Assembly: GCA_040880365.1 (NCBI GenBank)
Contig: JBBDIO010000123.1
Coordinates: forward strand, 1 to 5,474
DNA: 5,474 nucleotides
Source: JBBDIO01 sp040880365
GTDB lineage: Bacteria > Chloroflexota > Anaerolineae > Caldilineales > Caldilineaceae
Direction: 5' to 3'
The notes under the pieces were generated by a model. It made no database searches. It had not been told where the DNA came from and was given only the letters and a program-made list of their open reading frames with translations. A program made the position numbers and the translations under genes. Below are positions 1 through 5,142 of this stretch, piece after piece. Position 1 is the stretch's first letter, and each line of letters opens with the position of its first letter.

Positions 1-2150
1 CAATCGGTGGGGTCATAGACAAAGCCGTGATTTTCGGGGAAGTAGACCCACCCCATTGCGCTGCCGACACAGGAATAGACATTGACAATGGTATCGTCGG
101 GTCCGATACGGAAATAGGTGTCGCGCAGATAGAGCAGGTAGTGGCCCATTTCGTGGGCCAGCACCATTGCCCAGTCTTCGCCTACATCAACCGGGAAGCC
201 TGCGCTGGGCGCGGGCAGGTTGTAGCGGTTCCAGGCCGCGCCGATGCGCACATTGCCGGGATAGTAGACGATTTCGCCGGTGATTTCGGCGGGCAGTTGG
301 TCATTGTCGGGGTCGGGCAGGGGGACAGGATTCACCCCGCCCAGGATGGCATTGGGCCGCATGTGGTTGTGGGCATGGAGCCGAATATCGGCGGCCTGCC
401 AGCCTGCGCCGTCCTGGTTGATTGTGATTTTGCCCAGGGCGACCTGGCTGTTGCTATAGCGATAGAGATATTGGGACGCGGCTTGCAGGTTTTCCAGCAG
501 CCACGCGCTGTATACGGGATCGTCCTCCACGCGCCATTGGGTACTCATGTCGATGTCGAATGTCATGAGTGGTGTTGCGGGCGAGACGTAGAGGACCATT
601 TCGCCCAGCGGCGGTGCCGAGAATTCAGCATCGCCGACCACTTGCGGCGCGCCGCTGGTGTGGTAGACCGTGGCCTGGAGGTGCTCAACATCGGTGAAGT
701 GGTGGCGCGCCCAGAGGGTAGCTCCATTCAGGATGCTATCCCGATCCAGCAGATAGCCATCTGCGCCTACGTCGTAGCTTGCGCCTGTGGTGGCGTCGAA
801 AACTGCTACGTCGTCGGACGGCGCGCAGGGCGCATTGGTTGTAGTACAGATGACATGAATGGGGCAGGTGACGTCTTGTAGAGCGATGGTCGCCCACGAG
901 GCGGGATTGTTGGGGCCGACCCGGCGCGGCCATCCGTAGTCATCGCCCGGTTTTTCATTGGATTGGTGATAGGCAGCCAGGCCGATTTGCTGACCACACA
1001 CGCCGCGGACGCCAAGCGTCTCCAATGGAATTGCATATTCGGCACTGATGGTACCGATGGATGGGGGCGGCGGGGCGGCGACGGCGCGCCAGTTGTCGAT
1101 GGATGCATCGCGCACCCAGGGGCGGCCTTCTTCACCCGTGCCGCGCACGGCCTGGAATTCGCCGGTTGCGATATCGACGCGCAGGCCAATTTGTGCTTTG
1201 CCGGGGATCTGGGGCGGGCGCGTGGTGGCGTGCGCGGGGTCGATATAGATGCCAAAGAAGCGATTTGCGTCGCCAAAGCCCCCGACACACATATAAAGAA
1301 TTTCGCCATCGTGGATCATCATCACGGTGCCCGACAAGGTGTTATCGGCCCCGCGGAACGTGTAATTCGCGCCGTCTTTATAGCGGGAATTGTTGAGGAG
1401 GCAGTTCGGTTCCAAATCGACGGCGGGTGAATCGCCGGGAATTTCCAGCGGCGCAGGTGTGTAGAGAATGCGCAGTTCGGGCGGGTTGGGGCCGGTGCTG
1501 CTATCGTAGCGTCGAAAGGCCGATAGTTCCTGTCCTTGCCCAAAGCGCAACAGCACCCCATGATTGGCTGTGGTCGCAGGCGCATCACGCCATTCTGTCG
1601 CCAGTTCTGTGATATCCCATGTGACGTAGCTGGCGGCGGTCATGGAGGTGAGCGCCTGGGCATAATAGGCGGCGGTGTCGGGCTGGGTGTTCCAGGTGAC
1701 TCTGGATTCGTCCCAGCGGGCGGCGATGCGGTCGAGGGCAATGGGAATGCTGCCGGCGATTTCGTTTTGGAACAGTCGCAGTTCGGCCTGTTGAATAATT
1801 GCGCCCTTGGGGAGTTGACCCAGATCAAACTGGAGCATGACGCGTTCTTCCACAACGGTTTTGAGCTGTTGCTGTTGCAGGCGCAGTTCCGCCGCTTGCC
1901 CGAAGCTGGTGGTCGCGGCCATATTGCTGACATAGGTATCCTGTACAGGGTTGAGCACTGCCAACTGCTGGCTTTGCGCGGTATACACAGTTTCCTGGCT
2001 ATATGCAATCGGGATCGTGGCGAACCATAGCACGCAAACACCGAGCAGACTCGCCAGCAGCCTGCGCACGGTTAGGCGCGCCGGTAAGACTGAGAGTTGT
2101 GCCGACCGGGTGCCAAATGCAGGTCGATGAGCAGCTTTGAATGGTTGCAT
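1..2150 (-). CDS. Secreted multidomain zinc metalloprotease (DNRLRE-like + CBM9/DOMON-like + HExxH), C-terminus beyond the window
   Basis: One open frame of 716 codons without a stop runs from ATG at 2150-2148 off the left edge. The start is supported by AGGA six bases upstream. Residues 1-51 form a long signal peptide: Arg-rich n-region, hydrophobic stretch about 34-49 (LLASLLGVCVLWFATIPIA), likely cleavage after A49-Y-S51. Residues about 60-232 match a DNRLRE-type beta domain, with AELRLF, WDESRVTWNTQP (146-157), TWDITELATEW (177-187) and a closing PPELRILYTP. Residues about 255-428 resemble a CBM9/DOMON-like domain, with MIHDGEILYMCV (278-289), FFGIYIDP and EYAIPL (371-376). A region of about 230 unrecognised residues follows, then HEMGH at 666-670, where the two His would bind zinc and E667 would be the catalytic base. 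D677 and the C694-V-G-S-A-M699 patch follow. The motif lacks the metzincin HxxGxxH extension. I infer an extracellular protease or surface-degrading enzyme; the substrate is unknown. A CRP-type operator lies upstream. Confidence 0.85.
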   Translation of the reverse strand, partial: MQPFKAAHRPAFGTRSAQLSVLPARLTVRRLLASLLGVCVLWFATIPIAYSQETVYTAQSQQLAVLNPVQDTYVSNMAATTSFGQAAELRLQQQQLKTVVEERVMLQFDLGQLPKGAIIQQAELRLFQNEIAGSIPIALDRIAARWDESRVTWNTQPDTAAYYAQALTSMTAASYVTWDITELATEWRDAPATTANHGVLLRFGQGQELSAFRRYDSSTGPNPPELRILYTPAPLEIPGDSPAVDLEPNCLLNNSRYKDGANYTFRGADNTLSGTVMMIHDGEILYMCVGGFGDANRFFGIYIDPAHATTRPPQIPGKAQIGLRVDIATGEFQAVRGTGEEGRPWVRDASIDNWRAVAAPPPPSIGTISAEYAIPLETLGVRGVCGQQIGLAAYHQSNEKPGDDYGWPRRVGPNNPASWATIALQDVTCPIHVICTTTNAPCAPSDDVAVFDATTGASYDVGADGYLLDRDSILNGATLWARHHFTDVEHLQATVYHTSGAPQVVGDAEFSAPPLGEMVLYVSPATPLMTFDIDMSTQWRVEDDPVYSAWLLENLQAASQYLYRYSNSQVALGKITINQDGAGWQAADIRLHAHNHMRPNAILGGVNPVPLPDPDNDQLPAEITGEIVYYPGNVRIGAAWNRYNLPAPSAGFPVDVGEDWAMVLAHEMGHYLLYLRDTYFRIGPDDTIVNVYSCVGSAMGWVYFPENHGFVYDPTD

Positions 2151-2155
2151 TTTGG

Positions 2156-2161
2156 ATCCTT
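2156..2161 (-). promoter_or_regulatory. Ribosome binding site of the metalloprotease gene
   Basis: The minus strand reads AAGGAT here, with the AGGA core ending six bases before ATG at 2150. This spacing is close to ideal and fixes the start of the secreted metalloprotease at the methionine that precedes its signal peptide. Confidence 0.7.
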
Positions 2162-2224
2162 TTGTTCAGTGTGGGGGCGCGCGCAGTGGCGCAGCCCGTG
2201 CCGCGAATTTATCCAGGTCACCAG

Positions 2225-2244
2225 ACATGTAAGTGCAAACATGT
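2225..2244. repeat. Paired ACATGT palindromes (N8 spacer)
   Basis: ACATGT occurs at 2225-2230 and again at 2239-2244. Each copy is its own reverse complement, so the pair is both a direct and an inverted repeat with 14-bp centre-to-centre spacing. It lies in the probable 5' leader of the metalloprotease gene, between the CRP-type site and the start codon. It may be an operator for a second regulator or chance; there is no other support. Confidence 0.35.
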
Positions 2245-2287
2245 GGTGTAGATTGATTGTGGGGGCGTAGGGTTTGTAGGGCGAGAC

Positions 2288-2296
2288 ATTATTGCA
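2288..2296 (-). promoter_or_regulatory. Candidate extended -10 promoter element of the metalloprotease gene
   Basis: Read on the minus strand this is TGC-AATAAT: an extended -10 TG motif plus a hexamer matching TATAAT at five of six positions. Transcription would start near 2281 and give a leader of about 130 bases. The -35 position (about 2311-2316) does not resemble TTGACA and falls inside the CRP-type operator. The assignment rests on motif matching only. Confidence 0.4.
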
Positions 2297-2305
2297 CAAG
2301 GGGCG

Positions 2306-2321
2306 CGTGAACTTATTCACA
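2306..2321. promoter_or_regulatory. CRP-type operator CGTGA-ACTTAT-TCACA
   Basis: GTGA at 2307-2310 and TCAC at 2317-2320 are perfect inverted half-sites separated by exactly six bases, the geometry of the E. coli CRP site TGTGA-N6-TCACA. Only the outermost left base differs from that consensus. The site is intergenic, about 156 bases upstream of the metalloprotease start and downstream of the gene for a CRP/FNR-family regulator whose recognition helix keeps the residues that read GTGA. The predicted -10 puts the operator centre near -32, over the -35 region. I found no second such site in the other intergenic regions. Confidence 0.6.
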
Positions 2322-2413
2322 CAATTTGATTTGCAGGGGGGCAGTTCGACATCATCACGGGGCGTAGTGGTGTGCGCTACTGTTGCCGCGCCAGCATCGT
2401 GTGTGCAAATTGC

Positions 2414-2435
2414 CTGTGCCGTCTCTGTGCCGTCT
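2414..2435. repeat. Perfect 11-bp tandem duplication at the end of the CRP-like gene
   Basis: CTGTGCCGTCT occurs twice with no spacer, at 2414-2424 and 2425-2435. The right-hand copy supplies two of the three bases of the stop codon (CTA at 2434-2436 on the plus strand). It looks like a slippage duplication just past the coding end and leaves the protein unchanged. Confidence 0.7.
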
Positions 2436-3237
2436 ACCAGTCACCGCCCCCCAGATTGGCCTCGGTGCGGCTGTCGCGCTCGGCGATCACCGCGGGCATA
2501 TCCAGAATCTGAATGACTTCCCGGTCATAGTCTACCAGTCCCCGTCGCCGCCAGTCGCCCATGATGCGATTGACCCATTCCCGGCGTGCGCCTACCATCG
2601 AAGCCAGATCGGATTGGCTCAGGCCCAGCTCGAGCTCGTAGGCGATTCCTTCACGGATGGGTTTGCCATAGCGTTGTGTATAGAGGATGAGAAAATGGAG
2701 CAGGCGTCCTGCGGCATCAAATTGCGCGATGGATTCGGCAAAGGCAGAAGTCCAGCGCAGTTTTTGTGATAGCACGTGGGCCAGGCCATAGGCCAGACCA
2801 GGTCGGGTGCGGGTATGGTGGTCGAATTGCTGCTGCGAGATCACCAGCAGCGAGACATTATCCACGCATTGGGCGGTGGCAGAACGGGGCAGATTATCGA
2901 TTGCCGCCAGTTCGCCAAAGACATCGTGGGTCGAGAATAGCTCGATTGTGGTCTCACCCCCACCGGGACTGATTTTGAAAATCCGCACAATGCCTTTGAG
3001 CACAATATACAGTTCGCGGCTTTCATCGCCCTGGCGGAAGATGGTGTCGTTGCGGCTAAAAGTGCGCTGCCGCAGATCATCGACCATTTGGCGCAAATCG
3101 TTGCTGCTCATATGCGCTAGCAAGGGGATTTGCTGAAGAATTTCCAGCCGGCGCGCCAGTGCCGTGTCATCCGCGGCACTGGCAGATGTTGTCGCAGATG
3201 TCGTTGTGGGTGTGGAATCATACGTGCGTTTCGCCAC
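2434..3237 (-). CDS. CRP/FNR-family transcriptional regulator, cyclic-nucleotide type
   Basis: The 267-residue protein starts with GTG at 3237-3235. Residues 8-24 are a low-complexity Thr/Ser/Ala tail, unusual for the family. The usual CRP opening (ALARRLEILQQIPLL) follows from residue 26. The cyclic-nucleotide-binding beta roll covers about 35-145, with FRQGDESRELYIVLKG (67-82) and the phosphate-binding cassette FGELAAIDNLPRSATA (107-122), where G108-E109 and R118-S119 correspond to the cAMP contacts of CRP. A dimerisation helix follows (about 145-190), then a winged helix-turn-helix (206-235, LSQSDLASMVGARREWVNRIM). R219, E220 and R224 align with R180, E181 and R185 of E. coli CRP. C124 is the only cysteine, so an FNR-type Fe-S cluster is excluded. 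The CRP-type site lies 3' of this gene, ahead of the next minus-strand gene, which is the likely target. The true effector is not established. Confidence 0.9.
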   Translation of the reverse strand: MAKRTYDSTPTTTSATTSASAADDTALARRLEILQQIPLLAHMSSNDLRQMVDDLRQRTFSRNDTIFRQGDESRELYIVLKGIVRIFKISPGGGETTIELFSTHDVFGELAAIDNLPRSATAQCVDNVSLLVISQQQFDHHTRTRPGLAYGLAHVLSQKLRWTSAFAESIAQFDAAGRLLHFLILYTQRYGKPIREGIAYELELGLSQSDLASMVGARREWVNRIMGDWRRRGLVDYDREVIQILDMPAVIAERDSRTEANLGGGDW

Positions 3238-3356
3238 GGGTCTTCACCGCCCTTTTGGGAGTTGTGGGAGACTGTACGCCTGTTTTTTGAATTGGTGTGC
3301 AAGCCCGCTATGCAAGCCCACTGCATTTTGCCGCGGAACTGGGCACAGACCTGTTA

Positions 3357-3365
3357 ACTATAGCA
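3357..3365 (-). promoter_or_regulatory. Candidate extended -10 promoter element of the CRP-like gene
   Basis: The minus strand reads TGC-TATAGT, an extended -10 TG motif with a hexamer matching TATAAT at five of six positions. The start of transcription would fall near 3350, about 110 bases before the GTG start. No good -35 is visible 17-18 bases upstream, which is tolerable for extended -10 promoters. Confidence 0.35.
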
Positions 3366-3480
3366 CATTTCTTGCGTATTTTACCGCACAGGCGTTGTAC
3401 AGGTTGGAATGCCAAACTGGGAAGGTGCCGCCGGGCTTTGTCGCGGCCGGGGCGCAGGCACAATCCGCGTTACATTCCTG

Positions 3481-3535
3481 AGTATACCTTCCGGTCACGT
3501 GCATCTGCACCCTTCGCAACACTGCCAAGTATACC
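3481..3535. repeat. Two direct copies of AGTATACC upstream of the DUF3307 gene
   Basis: AGTATACC lies at 3481-3488 and 3528-3535, 47 bases start to start, each containing the palindrome GTATAC. Their placement 70-125 bases upstream of the DUF3307 start would suit regulator binding sites, but the motif is short and chance is possible. Confidence 0.3.
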
Positions 3536-3606
3536 AAGAATGGTTTTATTCAAACATGATTCTATACGATACACAATTTCATAAGAGACAAAGAAGCGGG
3601 CCGACA

Positions 3607-3969
3607 GTGGACACATTTTCATGGTTGATTATCGGGCATTTGGTTGGCGATTGGTGTTTGCAAAATCGGTGGATGGCGGAAGGTAAGTTGCGCGGGGCGG
3701 CGAGTGGGCCGCTATTGGTGCATTGTTGCATCTATACGGTAGCGGTGAGTGGTGGGGCGCTGTTCGCGCTGGGGGGACAGGCCGCGTGGTGGGAGATCGC
3801 GGGATTTGGGGGCGCGGTCTGGGTGAGTCACTGGCTCATCGACGGGCTGAACCTGGCGTATCATTGGGGGCGTCTGACGCGCCAGAGTGATACCGCTGTG
3901 GTGCGTATGGGCGTGGATCAGACGCTGCATGTGGGGGTTGTGGGCTGTGCTGCACTGTGGATTGGATAA
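3607..3969 (+). CDS. DUF3307-type small integral membrane protein
   Basis: From GTG at 3607 the product is 120 residues, beginning VDTFSWLIIGHLVGDWCLQNRWM, where DUF3307 proteins normally begin. The polar residues I associate with the family are present: H11, D15 and Q19 in the first hydrophobic segment, H39 in LLVHCCIYT, H75-WLI-D79, and D104-Q105-TL-H108 near the end. Three to four hydrophobic segments (about 4-19, 35-57, 64-83, 107-119) indicate a cytoplasmic-membrane protein. The family function is unknown; repeated His/Asp inside membrane segments suggests metal binding or catalysis, which is inference. The frame stays open upstream to ATG at 3409, with another ATG at 3556. The longer N-terminus shows no family similarity and neither start has a good ribosome binding site, so I prefer 3607. 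The gene diverges from the CRP-like gene and converges on the HtrA-like gene. Confidence 0.75.
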   Translation: MDTFSWLIIGHLVGDWCLQNRWMAEGKLRGAASGPLLVHCCIYTVAVSGGALFALGGQAAWWEIAGFGGAVWVSHWLIDGLNLAYHWGRLTRQSDTAVVRMGVDQTLHVGVVGCAALWIG

Positions 3970-3988
3970 ACGCGAAGATCGAAACAAC

Positions 3989-4025
3989 GGCATGGGGTAT
4001 GCGCGCAGCACGCCCACCCCATGCC
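3989..4025. terminator. Candidate bidirectional terminator between convergent genes
   Basis: GGCATGGGGT (3989-3998) and ACCCCATGCC (4016-4025) form a perfect 10-bp inverted repeat around a 17-base loop. The loop can add a GCG/CGC inner pairing (4001-4003 with 4011-4013). It sits in the 70-base gap between the ends of the plus-strand DUF3307 gene and the minus-strand protease gene. No T-run follows on the plus side and only a weak GTTGTTT on the minus side, so intrinsic termination may be inefficient. Confidence 0.65.
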
Positions 4026-4039
4026 AATTGGGGAACCGG

Positions 4040-4957
4040 CTAGCGCACAGTCAATTCTACAGTCAGAGCCTGACGGTTGCCCCCGCGCAGAATCTGCGCG
4101 GTGACCGGAGTCGGCGCGGTGATTTCTGCCAGCAGCAGTTGCAGATCTTCCACATGATCCAGGTTCTGTTCGTGCAGGGCGTAGAGAATATCACCTTGCA
4201 GCAGACCGGCCTGCGCCGCGGGTGTGTCTGCCTCTACCGACATGATCATGAGCGCGGTGGCGGCGTCGCGGTCGGGAATTAGCCCCGACTGGATCTGTAC
4301 GGTTTGGACACCCACGCCCAGATAGGCGCGGGGGATGTGCCCATGCGCGAGCAGCGCGTCTACACTTTTTTGCAGCGTAGATGCGGGGATGGTCAGGTTT
4401 TTGCCGCGAGCCAGCGCCGAGCTGTTGATGCCGGCGAGTGTTCCATCGGCGGCGAGCAGGCCACCGCCCGAATAGCCGGGGTACATGGTCACATCGGCGT
4501 GCAGGTAGAGGTCGAAACGTCCGCCGCCCCGATGCTGCCACGGACCACCCACCCTGGCGAGCGCGCCGAGCGCAGCCTGGACTGTGCCATCGGGCCGGGC
4601 GACTGCCAGCACTAGCTGCCCAACGCGGAGGTCGCCGGGGTCGGTCCATTGGGCGGGGGTGAGTTCGGCCTGCTCGACGCGCAGCAGCGCGACGTCAATT
4701 GCGGGGTCGCGGCCCACCAGGGTCGCGGTCCGTTCTTCTCCAGCGGGTGTGACTACGGTGATGTTATCCTCGCGTTCGACAACGTGATTGGCGGTGACGA
4801 CCAGGCCTTCGCTTGCGCCCTCGCCTGCGCCTTTGGTGGCCCACACTACGCCCGACGCACCGCGCCGTCTGCGACCGTGGACGGTGACCACACTACTTGC
4901 CACCGCCGCGACGGCGTCGGCAATGGCGTTGGATAGTTGGTTGAATGTTTGGTTCAT
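4040..4957 (-). CDS. HtrA/DegP-like trypsin-family serine protease with one PDZ domain, no signal peptide
   Basis: The 305-residue protein has an S1C protease domain (about 8-205) followed by one PDZ domain (about 211-305, from AYLGVGV through DTPAAQAGLLQGDIL). The catalytic triad is visible: H58 in VVTANHVVE, D88 in RDPAIDVALL and S163 in GYSGGGL. The family's usual active-site string is GNSGGPL; here Asn becomes Tyr and Pro becomes Gly. HtrA enzymes normally act outside the cytoplasmic membrane on misfolded proteins. This one has no hydrophobic N-terminal segment, and the frame upstream of ATG 4957 meets an in-frame TGA before any other start, so export is not supported and a cytosolic location is inferred. 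AAAGGCG nine bases ahead supports the start. The leader carries a strong inverted repeat. A NarL-type regulator gene lies 185 bases upstream on the same strand. Proteolytic activity is likely but unproven. Confidence 0.9.
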   Translation of the reverse strand: MNQTFNQLSNAIADAVAAVASSVVTVHGRRRRGASGVVWATKGAGEGASEGLVVTANHVVEREDNITVVTPAGEERTATLVGRDPAIDVALLRVEQAELTPAQWTDPGDLRVGQLVLAVARPDGTVQAALGALARVGGPWQHRGGGRFDLYLHADVTMYPGYSGGGLLAADGTLAGINSSALARGKNLTIPASTLQKSVDALLAHGHIPRAYLGVGVQTVQIQSGLIPDRDAATALMIMSVEADTPAAQAGLLQGDILYALHEQNLDHVEDLQLLLAEITAPTPVTAQILRGGNRQALTVELTVR

Positions 4958-4964
4958 AGACTTG

Positions 4965-4971
4965 CGCCTTT
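4965..4971 (-). promoter_or_regulatory. Ribosome binding site of the HtrA-like gene
   Basis: AAAGGCG on the minus strand, with the AAAGG core ending nine bases before ATG 4957. It confirms the start that gives no signal peptide. The inverted repeat at 4975-5017 ends only three bases upstream of it. Confidence 0.65.
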
Positions 4972-4974
4972 CTG

Positions 4975-5017
4975 ATACTCATATCTTGCATACGACGGAT
5001 CTGCCGCCTATGAGTAT
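4975..5017 (-). promoter_or_regulatory. Inverted-repeat leader or operator of the HtrA-like gene
   Basis: ATACTCATA (4975-4983) and TATGAGTAT (5009-5017) are a perfect 9-bp inverted repeat with a 25-base spacer. In the minus-strand transcript, GGCGG and CCGUC within the spacer can form an apical 5-bp stem (one G-U pair). GCATAC (4988-4993) can instead pair with GTATGC (5014-5019), which shares bases with the 9-bp arm, so the two folds exclude each other. The element ends three bases before the ribosome binding site. It could be an RNA switch or thermometer. Alternatively it is a DNA operator, since an extended -10-like TGG-CATACT overlaps the right arm. It is not CIRCE. Confidence 0.5.
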
Positions 5018-5037
5018 GCCAGAGTTGGCACAGCGAA

Positions 5038-5096
5038 GCCTCGCCCATTCGGTGGGTGCCACCCTACCCATTGGTAGAGGGCGGGTCCAGCGAGGC
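5038..5096 (-). terminator. Foldable GC-rich element between the response-regulator and HtrA-like genes
   Basis: GCCTCGC (5038-5044) and GCGAGGC (5090-5096) form a perfect 7-bp outer stem. Inside it, CTACC-CATT-GGTAG (5064-5077) is a hairpin that extends by two G-C pairs past one bulged A, and CCA-TTCGG-TGG (5045-5055) can form a smaller hairpin with a shifted register. It begins 46 bases past the response-regulator stop codon, as expected for a terminator, but no T-run follows. A structured leader element or processing site for the protease transcript is the alternative. Confidence 0.4.
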
Positions 5097-5142
5097 GCAA
5101 GGTTGTGGGGAAAGGGGAGTCGGGGAGATGCGAACGCTGCGC

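Larger units (their letters stand above)
3238..3606. other. Divergent intergenic region between the CRP-like gene and the DUF3307 gene
   Basis: These 369 bases carry no convincing gene; open frames through them are short and lack family signatures. They must hold the promoters for both divergent genes. An extended -10 for the minus strand is visible at 3357-3365. For the plus strand I found no clear -35/-10 pair, only AT-rich sequence around 3540-3595. Two AGTATACC copies and a GTGCA-TC-TGCAC dyad (3499-3510) are the only other structure noted. No GTGA-N6-TCAC site is present, so CRP-type autoregulation is not indicated. Confidence 0.55.

Noticed and set aside
27..881. Long plus-strand open frame of 284 codons, with further plus-strand frames to 2030
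   Set aside because: They are antisense to the metalloprotease frame, which is continuous, carries a signal peptide and recognisable domains and has a good ribosome binding site. The plus-strand translations show no domain signature.
806..2041. Several minus-strand open frames inside 806-2041
   Set aside because: They are in other frames of the same strand as the metalloprotease gene, are broken into pieces, and have Pro/Arg/Ser-rich composition typical of off-frame translation of GC-rich DNA.
2072..2516. Small open frames on both strands around the metalloprotease promoter region
   Set aside because: They have no ribosome binding site or family resemblance, and they overlap the operator and promoter candidates.
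2434..3237. FNR-type oxygen sensor identity for the regulator
   Set aside because: Only one cysteine is present, so the four-cysteine Fe-S cluster of FNR cannot form; the cyclic-nucleotide cassette is intact instead.
3409..3606. N-terminal extension of the DUF3307 gene from ATG 3409
   Set aside because: The extra 66 residues are unlike a membrane protein or the family N-terminus, lack a ribosome binding site and cross the region expected to hold the promoter. GTG 3607 fits the family start better.
4975..5017. CIRCE heat-shock operator upstream of the HtrA-like gene
   Set aside because: CIRCE is TTAGCACTC-N9-GAGTGCTAA. The arms here differ and the spacer is 25 bases, so only the CTC/GAG resemblance remains.
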